Notes under the pieces: generated by a model
What the model saw: only the letters and a program-made list of their open reading frames with translations
What the model was told of the DNA's origin: nothing
Database searches by the model: none
NCBI GenBank assembly: GCA_024704765.1
Contig: JAKMXF010000001.1
Coordinates: 1-64,000 of the forward strand
DNA length: 64,000 nucleotides
Reading direction: 5' to 3'
DNA from: Oopsacas minuta
Taxonomy: Eukaryota; Porifera; Hexactinellida; Lyssacinosida; Leucopsacidae
In this document: in pieces, positions 30,910 to 40,896 of the stretch
Layout: each line of letters opens with the position of its first letter
Position numbering within the stretch: the stretch's first letter is position 1
Program-made: the position numbers and the translations under genes

Positions 30910-32041
30910 CTAATGCCTTAAACATAGGTCAAGTTTCACGGCACCAAGGATACTCACATATTATAGTCTATTAAATTCAATTTGTTTAAAAAGTGGCACT
31001 ATTAATAGGAAGCACTATGTGTAATGAGATTAAAACTAACCTCTCATAGTGCCTCCAATTAATGTATTCTATATCATTATTATAACTTGGTATCGGTTAT
31101 TCCAAACGAATGGCGGACATTTCGCAGAATTTAATTTATAGAATAACTTAAATTTAGGACTGAATGTGTTCAAATTGAGATCCTGTTACACTTTACATGG
31201 TCCAAGGACTAGATACAGATATGGCCGACCATAAGTGGTCCAGGGAAGACCAATTATGGAAGAAAATCAATTATAAGCAATATTGATAACAAATCCGAAC
31301 AAAATCCAATTCAGTAAGTACAATAGATTCTAAAGACCCAAACCAACAACCTAAGGTAGTCAGAGATCCTGACAACTTCCAGGAACAAGCCTGCCACTAA
31401 TCCAAGGTATATTTGTACACTACAGTTCGATCAAAAACCGTCAACAATAAGATATCGCTCCCAAATACACACCAACCAACACCCAGTAAGGTAGGGAGGC
31501 ACTAGGTCTAGAAATAGTCAGACAATATATGTATAGATTGATAGAAAAGTCTCAGATACGGTCTAGGCACCTAGCGACGAAATGTCCGTTTACCATTTCA
31601 GACGTTGATCATGTCTGCATAGAGTTCCTGGAGGATTTCAATTTGAAATCGAAGCGAAGCGAAGTAATTGAACACCCTGATGATTCGTGATATATATGCG
31701 CTGAGTGCAGGTTAAGCCACCATACACGATGCAACATTATTGCACCTTGTATGGTAAGAGTTGTTTTATAGGTACATAAATTGCAGTCCTGACTATCTTC
31801 CTATAGTTTCATGCCATACATTTTGTAAGATATAATGGTGCAAACATGAAGTCAGGCATAGTCGCCAAGTTTGGGTACCTGGGGGACTAGACTCCCCAGG
31901 TTTAGTGGTTGAGACAGTACTTTGTGTGAATTTACATAGAGGTAGCAACAATTTCCCATGGTGGTCCCCACAGGTCGGATTTTGTTTCCTAAAACTTGGC
32001 GCCAATAAAGTGAGGTATTATTTTAGGTGCATATTTTTGCC

Positions 32042-32049
32042 TATATAAG
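32042..32049 (+). promoter_or_regulatory. TATA box of the DUF1295-like gene
   Basis: TATATAAG lies 46 bases before the ATG at 32096. Transcription would then begin about 25-35 bases downstream, after the in-frame ATG at 32027, which supports 32096 as the real start. The same element is present in the left arm. Confidence 0.5.
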
Positions 32050-32095
32050 TATACTCAAACATATCTTGAATACATTATATAGATATACCATCACA

Positions 32096-32938
32096 ATGAA
32101 CTTGGATATACATCAAGTACTACCTCTCCTGGCTAAAATAGACCCCGGTCTCACGAAGGAGTTCCTCCTTAGTTCTAGTATCCCCCTTATCGTCTGCAGC
32201 AGCGGTCTCATTTCTACATTCAACGTATATGAACATGGATTTCCTCTCTCCTTTGCTATACTTCCAATATACAATACTATTTCTGCATGGAAGAGTGGCA
32301 CAGTTCTCTCTACACCCGTTCTCCTCTACAACAGTACTATGATGTTTCACGGAATAATACTTAGTTTATACATGTACTATAGAAAGAACAAAACATTTCT
32401 CGAGCATTTCAACACTCACATAGTTGAAACAAGTAATGCTTATACTGCATTACGTGATGCCTCTCTACTGGTTAGAATTATTAACTGGTTAGCTATAACT
32501 GGGGTTATGACCTGCTGGAATGCTATCCCCTATATATACACACTAAGGGGGGATGGTTCATCTCCTACTGGGGTGCTTGGCCTGTCTCTCATTGCACTAG
32601 GCTCTGTTCTTCAAGCAACCGCTGACCATCAGAAGAAGAGACATAAATATATACACGGACCTTACTCGTACTGTAAGGATGGTGTGTATAAGCTCTGTAG
32701 ACATCCTAACTACCTTGGAGAAATTCTCTACCATCTGGGAGTTTTAATTTCCGGTTATTCTCTTTTTCCAAGTATTTCTCGCTGGCTTTTAGTAGGAATA
32801 ATCCCTCTATGCTTTGTCCCAATGATGTTTTTCGTAACCTATGACATGTCTGAAAAGCAAGCAGCTAAGTACGAACGTGAATCAACCTACAAAGATTATC
32901 AGGCTAGTGTAAAGCGACTCATCCCCTATGTGTGGTGA
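32096..32938 (+). CDS. DUF1295/steroid 5-alpha-reductase-like membrane protein (intact copy)
   Basis: About 280 residues from the ATG at 32096. It is a polytopic membrane protein with about six hydrophobic helices. The C-terminal half has the block ADHQKKRHK, then DGVYKLCRHPNYLGEIL, matching the NADPH/SAM-binding end shared by DUF1295, steroid 5-alpha-reductase and ICMT-like methyltransferases (D-QK-R, then G-(Y/W)-(S/C)RHPNY-GE). The substrate cannot be told from sequence. A second ATG at 32027 is in frame but lies upstream of the TATA box. This is the intact member of the inverted pair; the other is frameshifted. Confidence 0.85.
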   Translation: MNLDIHQVLPLLAKIDPGLTKEFLLSSSIPLIVCSSGLISTFNVYEHGFPLSFAILPIYNTISAWKSGTVLSTPVLLYNSTMMFHGIILSLYMYYRKNKTFLEHFNTHIVETSNAYTALRDASLLVRIINWLAITGVMTCWNAIPYIYTLRGDGSSPTGVLGLSLIALGSVLQATADHQKKRHKYIHGPYSYCKDGVYKLCRHPNYLGEILYHLGVLISGYSLFPSISRWLLVGIIPLCFVPMMFFVTYDMSEKQAAKYERESTYKDYQASVKRLIPYVW

Positions 32939-33084
32939 CTAGTTGGTTGTAAAAGCAACTACTAACCTATTGTTTGTTTCTACGTCTTTATTTTAGCTAC
33001 TATAGTTATCTATTTATTGATTCTATTACTTAAAATTCTATTATTGTTTGTCCACTTTGTATTAAACAAATTGAGTTTAATAGA

Positions 33085-33249
33085 CTAAGCTGTCGGCACA
33101 GGTTGTGATTTATATTTTATCTCTCTGTTACGGCGATCATTCTTCAACTGTCCCCGGAGAGTAATCAATCTCTCTTCTATCAAGATGGTCTCTGATTCTA
33201 ATTTCTCCCGAACCTACTTTTCTGGGATTTGCCCTATATGAGATGCCAT
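33085..33249 (-). pseudogene. Small coiled-coil ORF interrupted by one in-frame TAG
   Basis: From the ATG at 33249 the frame reads 11 codons (MASHIGQIPEK), then TAG, then 42 open codons of a charged amphipathic helix (VREKLESETILIEERLITLR and onward, KNDRRNREIKYKS) before the stop at 33085. The reading after the TAG looks coding: heptad-like Leu/Ile spacing with no other stop. I do not recognise the family. It may be a small gene with one nonsense mutation, or a gene fragment whose true first exon is elsewhere. It lies 19 bases outside the right arm of the inverted duplication. Confidence 0.4.
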
Positions 33250-33374
33250 TGTTAATAATGTAAGTATTTATAATACTATTATGATTCAAGGTGTCAAAAG
33301 GCTATAATGATGCCAATTGCCCCCCTCACCTCCAATGCGGCTCTCAATCCAATCCAATTTTGGGAAACCGTAGA

Positions 33375-33442
33375 GCCGCGGTTCCTAACCTTTTCATCCG
33401 TGGACAACCAAGGAGTCCATGTACCCTAGGTCGGGAACCGCT
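33375..33442. mobile_element. 68-bp hAT-type micro-MITE
   Basis: The ends are GCCGCGGTTCCTAACC and, reverse complemented, AGCGGTTCCCGACC, which is the hAT pattern CAGCGGTTCCCAACC. The flanks ACCGTAGA (33367-33374) and ACCTTAGA (33443-33450) match at 7 of 8 positions, as expected of a hAT target duplication. It consists of little more than its ends. Confidence 0.65.
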
Positions 33443-33588
33443 ACCTTAGAACACAAAACAGCATAAGTATGGTACTCTTTGGCAACCATGAATCTATAAT
33501 ATAGTGACTTGCAAAACTACAAAAAATATTGAAAAATATGAGAATAAAAATTAAAAGAATTGTAGTTTGTGACAATCCTTCCGGTCCA

Positions 33589-34761
33589 CTACAACAATAC
33601 GACCCTCCTCGTCAAAATGTCAATGCCAAGATGTTTATAGAATTCTCCAGGTCCTGTCCCTTCATGTCCAATAGTAGTCACAATATGTCCCTCAATAGAG
33701 ATTACTTTAATGTTATGAGCTCCCATGTCACTAACAACAATGTTCTGATGTCTGTCTAGACAGATATGGGAAGGATTAGTGAGTAGTTCCTGTGACGCAA
33801 TCACTTGAAAGATGTTCCCATCTCTTGAAAATGATTGTATGAGAGAGTCACACTTAAACAGGACTACGAATAGAGATGGAGTTGTTCTTAGGCGCCTTAG
33901 CCTTGTGTCTTGTGTTAAGTGAGGAGAGTTAAGTACTGTTATCTTGATTATACTCAAATCCTCCAAACTGTGATGAGCTATGTGATTAACTTCACGCATT
34001 CCTGTATACAGTGTATCTACGTCAGCTGATATACAGGATATGCTATATTCTGTTTCTACTTTACACATTATTTCTCCTGACACTTTCTCCAGCTTGTAGA
34101 TACCATCTGGAAGTAAACATTTAACAAACAGCTGATGAGGTGTTACAACTATATCAGAAGGAAAAGATATTCCTTGTAGCTTAACGGTCCTCGTATAAGA
34201 GCCATCATTACAGAACACCTGAATCCTACCAAGCAAATAATCACACACATAAATATCTCCGTTACTTCTATCTATTGAGAGACAAAGAGGAGCTAATATC
34301 TCATCACTTCCCTCTCCATACATGATGCCAGACCACACTGGTTTGTGTCTGTTCACGCAAGACACTCCTTCAACTACGCGACATAATGCTGCCATGCCAC
34401 CTTCCAACCACCCGTCATGCCATTCGAGCCACACAGATGAAACCCGATCAATAATCGCCTCCAGTCCTTGGATTTCATTGTCTAGCTCTCTTGACACATC
34501 TACCAAATTAACATTCAACTCATTGTATACCAAATTTTGTGTCACCTCAGCTTTGGTGATTCGCAGCTGATCCAATTTGTTTTGCCTGTCCACCACTTTA
34601 GCATCTGTCACACAGACCACTTCATCTAGTTGTGCCTCCACTTCTAGATGTTTCTCCCGTAGCACACGGAAATAGAACTGAAATCTGGCTCGGAGTTCTT
34701 CTTTCGCCATCAACACCTCTCTTCTAAGCCTTTCCAACTCTCTAGCTGTCTCTTCTTGCAT
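33589..34761 (-). CDS. Coiled-coil/NHL-repeat protein (TRIM-NHL-like)
   Basis: 390 residues in one exon. Residues 1-120 form a long coiled coil (ELERLRREVLMAKEELRARF, then LREKHLEVEAQLDEV). After a linker, residues 150-385 contain NHL-type beta-propeller repeats, for example CLSIDRSNGDIYVCDYLLGRIQVF and ICLDRHQNIVVSDMGAHNIKVI, ending in IGHEGTGPGEF. RING and B-box domains are absent. NHL propellers usually bind RNA or protein partners; TRIM-NHL relatives act in translational control or ubiquitination, but without RING this one cannot be a ligase. It belongs to a local family, since relics lie at 2530 and 36036. Confidence 0.85.
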   Translation of the reverse strand: MQEETARELERLRREVLMAKEELRARFQFYFRVLREKHLEVEAQLDEVVCVTDAKVVDRQNKLDQLRITKAEVTQNLVYNELNVNLVDVSRELDNEIQGLEAIIDRVSSVWLEWHDGWLEGGMAALCRVVEGVSCVNRHKPVWSGIMYGEGSDEILAPLCLSIDRSNGDIYVCDYLLGRIQVFCNDGSYTRTVKLQGISFPSDIVVTPHQLFVKCLLPDGIYKLEKVSGEIMCKVETEYSISCISADVDTLYTGMREVNHIAHHSLEDLSIIKITVLNSPHLTQDTRLRRLRTTPSLFVVLFKCDSLIQSFSRDGNIFQVIASQELLTNPSHICLDRHQNIVVSDMGAHNIKVISIEGHIVTTIGHEGTGPGEFYKHLGIDILTRRVVLL

Positions 34762-36035
34762 ACCAGCGCCAAATTCAGTACCATGTTCCTCAAGATATTT
34801 CTTGTGAGCACTATTCTTATACTCTTTTATGCAACTAATCTACTCTTCTACAATCCGCTTACACCACAGAACATACTGTACACTTAGTTACAGGTAGTCA
34901 CTGATCTCTCTAACATACACTACACACTCTAGCAACCTACGAAACGATTTATTATTATAGAATTGATTTAATCGATTGAATATAGCACTAAACAATATTA
35001 TGAGTAGTAAAATATATAAGTGATAGTTCCATATTTCAATTCGGTGTTATAATGAACCAATCGCCTTTGAAAGGCTCGATCACTTCATCTTCAGTTAGTA
35101 TAACTATTTTGAACTATTTGTATAGTTCTTACATTTGAGACTTGTTGACAGGGGTGTAATCCTAAGTATAAAAGTAAGGGAACGCTCCAAAACACTGCCT
35201 CTTCCACTGAATTTGCGCCTCTTATGTGGTATAATCGGCGGCTTTGATGTCCTAGTTTTCCAGGCTTGTCTACACTGACATCTTATGAAATACAAGATAT
35301 TTAAACTAAATATGTAATATTCAAAGTAAAAAGCATGGAAGCTACCATATTTAGTACTTTTTAGCTGAAAATCGAAGGAACATAAGCATTTCCACATGTA
35401 AACGATTCTTACATAAAAATTGGATAATACAAACTATACTACTAAGCAATAAAATGTTGGCTATAATGTTGAACACAATTTCTAAACTGAAAAATATAGT
35501 TAAATAATCCAATATTTACAAAAAGAAGCGCATTCACGTTCCCCCATTCTCCCTCCAATACGCCCCTGAAGTGAAGTATATAATAGTGAGCTGTGATATC
35601 ATGTTGTAAATGTTCATGTAACGAGCGAGCGGGGTCTTATATAATCGCTGAGATGGTCTCCTGTTATGAAGATGATAATCCAAGCTGAAGATTTCCATAA
35701 AGAATTCAGATTTTTTGAAATGCTGGTTTTATTGAGACTTGGCTGGTCCGCTGGTTTGGCCAACCAAATGCTGGTCACTTGGGGTCTATGTAATAATTTC
35801 ATTAATATTCCATAATATACTATAAATATATCAACTTGAGGTTATTTCTGACACAAAATCAGAGTACATGGAAGAGGTCACACTAAACACGGAAGTTATT
35901 CTACTTTAATAATTGTGTCAGTTCAGCAGTTTTGGCTACAAACCATTAATTCTATTAGAATCTATAAATTAAATTTTGATAACAAAACAATAATCTAAAC
36001 GAACTCAAACAAATTCCAACATTTATGCGGTAGAT
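34762..36035. other. Intergenic region with a hAT-like element
   Basis: About 1.3 kb between two NHL-family loci. It contains the element at 35149-35568. Short open frames here carry no domain signature. Confidence 0.5.
35149..35568. mobile_element. hAT-like element, about 420 bp
   Basis: The left end CAGGGGTGTAAT and the reverse-complemented right end CAGGGGCGTATT agree at 10 of 12 positions and fit hAT termini of the CAGGGGCGTA type. Flanking 8-mers do not match convincingly, so the target duplication has decayed or the right boundary is off by some bases. Confidence 0.45.
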
Positions 36036-36702
36036 ATGAGCAACAGTTGTATCCAAATATTCTCACATGTAGGAAAACACCTCAACATATTCGGAGATCA
36101 ACACCTGAAACAGCCATGGGGTATCCTAATCCATGAGGATAGCATTTATGTCACGGATATAGGTCATCACGCTATCTTTCAATCCAGCTACCAGACCTAA
36201 CAATGATAAAGCAAGTAGGTTAGGAAAGTTCTGGCAGTACAGAGTTCAATACTCCTGGACAACTCTTCATCTCTCCCAATCAACACCTTGATGTCCCAGA
36301 TAGAAACAACAACAGACTCCAAATTCTAAAAACTAATCTGGAATTCAAGGACTCGCAACATCACGAATGTCTAAACTTGTTGATGTAAAGTTCTCAAACA
36401 ATGAAATGTTTGTGTTGAGCTCTAGAGAGTATCCGTGTATTCATGTGTTTACGCTCTCAGGCGAGAAGTCCCGCTCCTTACTAGGTACCAGAGGTTATGA
36501 AACACTAGTGATCGGAACATTTTTCTTCTGCCTAGACGGAAAAAATAACATTCTCATTAGCGACTTGACAGCTAACATAATTAAAGTATTATCACCAGAA
36601 GAAGACATCCTATACACGATAGGACAGAGTAGACATGGCGCTGGAATTTTTTACGTCCTTTTTGATATTGAATACACAAACAAAACTCGTTTGAGTTTCT
36701 GA
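36036..36702 (+). pseudogene. NHL-repeat pseudogene
   Basis: NHL-type text continues through the whole segment but switches frame. From the ATG at 36036 it reads LKQPWGILIHEDSIYVTDIG, then a stop after the next strand. In another frame it reads GSTEFNTPGQLFISPNQHLD followed by VPDRNNNRLQIL, again with stops. From 36367 a clean 111-codon frame runs VDVKFSNNEMFVLSSREYPC, IHVFTLSGEKSRSLL and ILISDLTANIIKVLSPE to 36702. At least two disruptions separate the parts. A coiled coil is not visible upstream. It is a broken member of the same family as 33589-34761, though not its close copy. Confidence 0.7.
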
Positions 36703-37123
36703 AAACAAGAGTTTTTGTTTACAAATATTTTGTAATTAATTTGCAATTTTGTATTGACTGTCTGTGTTCTCAATGGAGTATAGGAGACAAAGAATAACCT
36801 TCAAATATCCTATCTATATTAGATTACTATGTAAATTCCAAATATCGAAATTGTGTATTGATATCACTACAAAGTTGACATAAGTAATTCTCAAGAAGAC
36901 GGCCCATATTGGCTATGTCTGACTAGCTTGTTAATTAGGGAGGAGACAGACAATATTATAAATCCATCTGCTCTATCTAGAATATCTCCCAGTACAAAAT
37001 GTCAACGCAAATACTAAATATATAATTGAATTCCGAAATAATTCAATTTACAATTTGCATATCTAAGTTCAGACATTAAAAGTATGCAAATATTTAATTT
37101 ATAACCATATATCGACTGAGCAG
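36703..37123. other. Intergenic region
   Basis: About 420 bp of AT-rich DNA between the NHL pseudogene and the Ras-like gene, which end towards each other. I see no feature beyond the expected 3' ends. Confidence 0.45.
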
Positions 37124-37690
37124 TTACATACAACTACAACTAGACTTCTTCTTGCTTTTCTTTACAAGAATTTTGGTCTGATCTCTAATCTCAGTAATTA
37201 GCGTGGTGAACACTTCGTCTACGTTAATATTGTATTTAGCTGACGTCTCAATGTAAGATGCCTTTAATGCTCTCGCAAGTATCTCTCCCTCCCCCATCTG
37301 AACAACTCTGTGCTGTGATAGATCTGATTTATTAGCTACGATAACAACCGGCAATGACATGCTATCATCCATGCGTCTAGCTGTTCGTATACACTGATAA
37401 GTCTTCTTGACTCTAAGGAATGACTCTCTGCTGGTGATGTCATAGACAATAATGAAGCTATGTCCTTGTGTGTAATACATGGACCGAGTTAGATTCTCTT
37501 CTCCCTTGCCGTCCGTATCAATAATGTCCAGTTTATACATGAAATGCTCGTACGGTACATTAGTACTGTACGTGTCCTCTATCGTGTGTATGTATGAGAG
37601 AGGGAACTCTTCTCCGATATATCTTTTCAAGAGAGCAGTTTTTCCAACTTCTCCTATTCCGAGTACAATCACACGATAACATGTAGACAT
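37124..37690 (-). CDS. Ras-family GTPase with altered switch II
   Basis: 188 residues in one exon. G1 is GIGEVGKTA (residues about 11-19), and the effector loop is YIHTIEDTYST, close to the Ras/Rap YDPTIEDSY. G4 is NKSD and G5 is ETSAK. The tail KKSKKKSSCSCM is a polybasic stretch plus CaaX box (CSCM), predicting farnesylation and plasma-membrane targeting. G3 reads DTDGKGE where Ras has DTAGQEE: the catalytic Gln61 is Lys, Ala59 is Asp and Glu62 is Gly. Gln61Lys abolishes GTP hydrolysis in Ras, so this protein may be permanently GTP-bound or use another mechanism (inference). It is clearly Ras/Rap-like; the subfamily is unclear. Confidence 0.9.
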   Translation of the reverse strand: MSTCYRVIVLGIGEVGKTALLKRYIGEEFPLSYIHTIEDTYSTNVPYEHFMYKLDIIDTDGKGEENLTRSMYYTQGHSFIIVYDITSRESFLRVKKTYQCIRTARRMDDSMSLPVVIVANKSDLSQHRVVQMGEGEILARALKASYIETSAKYNINVDEVFTTLITEIRDQTKILVKKSKKKSSCSCM

Positions 37691-38369
37691 TGTTCAATTG
37701 TAGAGTTGGGCATTGTCCTCCTTATAAATTTATGATATTGAATGATATGATATTTGATCCTACTCATAAACATACTATAAATATTCAGAAAGAATGTATG
37801 GATTAATTAGAGATTACACTCTAATTCATTGAAATAATGCAAAAATATTAAAATTGGTTTTGAGGGTGGATTTGAGAGGTATGACTATACAAATTAGATT
37901 ATCATACCCTCTAAGTATGATCCGGAGTACCTTGGAGTCATGCAATTAATTAACTGAATTAGGCGTATGAAAATTGACAGGAGGAGCATCAGAAGCGTAC
38001 TCCCAAATCCTATATATCTCTCTGCTTGTAGTTGTAGGAGTGTCTGAGTCAGGAGAAGAATTTAGCCCAACTAAATGTAATACACATTAACAACTATATC
38101 TTATAATAATTTAATATACAATCTAACTTCTATGACATCCACTGAGGGGACTGGCCAAAAGTGGCCGTGAGAAATTTGAAGTTAATGACCGTATATAGAG
38201 GTAGTTATAGAAATGCCGTTATAAACAGACTCAATTCGTGTGAGGGTCCAGAAATGGTGGCCGCTGCCTGCAGATATTGCTATAAAAGGTGGCGGTTAAG
38301 CTACTTTACTGTATTTAAATAGTACGATATAACAATTCAATACAAATGACAAAATATAGCAGTATTAAT
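37691..38369. other. Intergenic region with a MITE
   Basis: About 680 bp between the start of the Ras-like gene and the end of FBXO31. Apart from the 193-bp element at 38119-38311 I see no feature. Confidence 0.5.
38119..38311. mobile_element. Tigger-like MITE, about 193 bp
   Basis: The right end, reverse complemented, reads CAGTAAAGTAGCTTAACCGC; the left end CAATCTAACTTCTATGACAT is a weak match. TA flanks both sides (38117-38118 and 38312-38313). The interior has GGCCAAAAGTGGCC and other short palindromes. Intergenic, no coding capacity. Confidence 0.5.
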
Positions 38370-39533
38370 TTATACGTACTCACATTCACTAGAAAGGTCT
38401 TCACATTTTCTGAATAGGGTGCATACGCCCAACGTATCCCAAATATACACAAACGTATTCTCATCTGCTACATACATTGTTCCAGGACAAAAGCATGATG
38501 ATAAATAACCAAAATCGGCTATTTGTCCCTCTCCAGTGTAACTAACGATGAATTTCTTAGGGTAGAGATCTGAATCCAAGCTACAAAGAATCCTTCCTCC
38601 CCGTGTGATATCAACATACACTGGTGTTTTTGTGTTCAGTTTATTCAAATGCTGACATCTAATTGAAATCTTGTCTCCAGGGATGTTGCTGTCCCCAGCT
38701 AGTTTCCTAACAAATATCATTCCATCTTGGTAGTAGACTAGTAGTAGCTCAATCCCATGTATAAAATAGTCACCTCTGTACACGCCAGGTGACAACAGCT
38801 GTGGTTCATCGGTATGTACTTTACACACAACTACCTTGGTTAAGTTAAGCTCACAGGTAGTATTATTATAGGATGAGTTGAGGTCTGAATATCTGTCAAT
38901 ACTGTATACATCCCGTGAGCCGAGGTCTTTGAGTTTAGGATTGTTGATTTCACATACGAGATTCTTACAAGCAGACTTACTCAACCGGATAATTTTGAGA
39001 GGGTCTACTCTCTCTCCCTCTTCAAATCTTCCTGAGCACGAAAATGTTACATTTCTCTTAGAAATTTTAAAAGAACTATCGTAGAGAGAGAATTTCGCAA
39101 TTTCGTGATACTCAAGTGGATTATTCATAAATTTAACATGTCTTAATCCTGGCATTTTTCCGATGAATTCTAATGGGTTAGTTGATGATTGAGCTATGCT
39201 TATTACTATGTTGTAAGGATCAAGATGGAGAACCCATAAACCTCGTAATTGGCATAGAAAATAGTAATATTTGTGGTACAGAGATTTGTTTGAGAGATCA
39301 GGAAGGAGATGAAATACACTTACATCGCGATACCGATATGATATAATGTATTTCCAAATAATATCAGTGTTACAGAGTACATAGAGTTCTTTACAACAAA
39401 CTGATAAAGCAGATAAAGATCTTGGAGTACATACGATAACAATTTTAATGAGAATATCTCGAGGAAGCTCCAACAACAGTAGAGGTTTGTGAGCAGGATT
39501 TTGCTTAACTAATTCAGAATTTGACTCTGCCAT
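38370..39533 (-). CDS. FBXO31: FBXO31-like F-box protein
   Basis: 387 residues in one exon. The F-box is at about 19-62 (LLELPRDILIKIVIVCTPRS, then LSVCCKELYVLC and IIWKYI), which docks SKP1 in SCF ubiquitin ligases. The substrate-binding part follows FBXO31: GLWVLHLDPYN after the F-box (family GLW-x-x-DIGPYGG), then SPGVYRGDYFIHGIELLLV with GDSNIPGDKISI (family PGLFKGTYGSHGLEI with GDPNIPAG), then a C-terminal FVYIWDTLGVCTLFRKC. Human FBXO31 is 539 residues; the missing length is mainly an internal disordered loop. FBXO31 orthology is likely, although similarity in the middle is low. Confidence 0.72.
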   Translation of the reverse strand: MAESNSELVKQNPAHKPLLLLELPRDILIKIVIVCTPRSLSALSVCCKELYVLCNTDIIWKYIISYRYRDVSVFHLLPDLSNKSLYHKYYYFLCQLRGLWVLHLDPYNIVISIAQSSTNPLEFIGKMPGLRHVKFMNNPLEYHEIAKFSLYDSSFKISKRNVTFSCSGRFEEGERVDPLKIIRLSKSACKNLVCEINNPKLKDLGSRDVYSIDRYSDLNSSYNNTTCELNLTKVVVCKVHTDEPQLLSPGVYRGDYFIHGIELLLVYYQDGMIFVRKLAGDSNIPGDKISIRCQHLNKLNTKTPVYVDITRGGRILCSLDSDLYPKKFIVSYTGEGQIADFGYLSSCFCPGTMYVADENTFVYIWDTLGVCTLFRKCEDLSSECEYV

Positions 39534-39606
39534 TTACAAATTCCATTCTACTAAAGAAATACGTATATATGAAATATAAGGAGGTTTATAACCTAGTAAT
39601 GAGCTA

Positions 39607-40413
39607 CAGTAGAACTCTCTTAGTACGTTCCGGGCATGGGCAGTTCCGGCCTAAGCTTTACTCCGGTTAGTATGTAGTACAGACAATTCGATACGGACAT
39701 ATCGCTATGCAGAGTTCCATAAGGACAGTTCGCTACTGGATAATTCGCTACACGGGAGACGAATACATGAATTAGACAGCTGACCCAGTCAGGCTTGTCC
39801 ATAGGTCCTACATAGTCAGGCCTTGTATAAATATGTGAGGTCAAGTCAGGTCAGGTAGGTCAGGTCTCAAGATTAATCAGATCAATTAACAATCAATTAA
39901 CAATCAATTAACTACAATTAATCAACATAGGAACGGGGAAACCATACACCAAGGGACGGACACACTGCCAGTATATATTTTGACAAAAGCCTATTACATT
40001 GAAGATATATCATACTCGAAACTAGTTAACCGTATTAGGGAAGTAATTCAATTCTATTTACGAGTTAATTAGTGACAGGATTAGCAAGGTAAGATTATTA
40101 GAGTCCCTGAAGCCTGAAAATGAGCTGTAAATGACGTAAAAATGACCTGCAAGTTGCTCAAATAATTTAGTCAGGTTTGGTCAGGTCATAACCAAAAATA
40201 TTCACGGGGAACGTTCTTCACTGTGACACCGGTATGCTAGTATAGAGTATACCCGGATATATTCCAGGAGGGGATAATCTGGGTTTGCAATTTGGTCTAG
40301 CTGGGCTAAATTTATCAGGCAATTATGGTCCGGGTTGATTTGGGTCTTATCAACAAATTTCTGATTTTTCGTAAGTGTCCGTGTAGCGAAGTGCCGTATC
40401 CCGAGTTCTACTG
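39607..40413. mobile_element. Tigger/pogo-like nonautonomous element, 807 bp
   Basis: The ends are CAGTAGAACTC and its exact complement GAGTTCTACTG, and TA flanks both sides (39605-39606 and 40414-40415). Sub-terminal zones carry GATACGGAC, TTCGCTACACGGG and related motifs in both orientations. The middle has a GTCAGGTCAGGTAGGTCAGG run (39843 onward) and three copies of ATCAATTAACA. No transposase frame was found. Confidence 0.78.
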
Positions 40414-40892
40414 TACATATATGGCAATTATAACAAATACTCTGTTTGATACGTAGGTTATTCCATAACCCATATGATTATAAAATGCAACGTTGTGGAA
40501 TATTGTAGGGTATATTCCAGTAAATTGACTAACTATACAAATTTTGTAAATTACAGTATTAATAAGTATCCACAAACCATAAATATACATTATGGTAAAA
40601 ACATTATTAAACTAGGTTTGTTATTTGCAAAGTGCAGACCGAAAGATTAACATTTTTAGTTGATTATTCAATCTGTCGAGCACATATCTCCCTGAAAATA
40701 GTATTGGATAGATTATGTAGAGATTACAGAGGAAATAATACATTTTAAAAGTACAGCAATTCTTTTGATTTCCTAGGTTCCAAATTGTATCTAGTCAACT
40801 TCTGATAGCGTAAGTTTGGGGAAATAAGTAAATTAGTCTGACTTATATTTGGGATTCATAATTTAGGATTATTAGTAAATTTATCTCTGTTG

Positions 40893-40896
<4 letters not shown>

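Larger units (their letters stand above)
30195..31063. other. Intergenic region with hairpin and GATC-rich repeat
   Basis: No gene is visible. It holds a GC-rich island (30486-30525) containing CGCTGCGCGAAGG, a perfect 14-bp hairpin (30533-30546 with 30553-30566, 6-base loop), and a GATC-rich degenerate repeat (30803-30909). The right arm of the inverted duplication begins at about 31064. Confidence 0.6.
31064..33066. repeat. Right arm of the 2-kb inverted duplication
   Basis: Reverse-complement copy of 16478-18482. It carries the intact DUF1295-like gene (32096-32938), the same upstream 1 kb and the same 130 bp of 3' flank. It lacks the hAT MITE found at the outer end of the left arm. Similarity stops at about 33066, where the left copy continues into unrelated DNA. 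Confidence 0.9.

Noticed and set aside
32027..32095. Upstream in-frame ATG of the DUF1295-like gene
   Set aside because: It precedes a TATATAAG box, so it is probably not transcribed; the ATG at 32096 was preferred.
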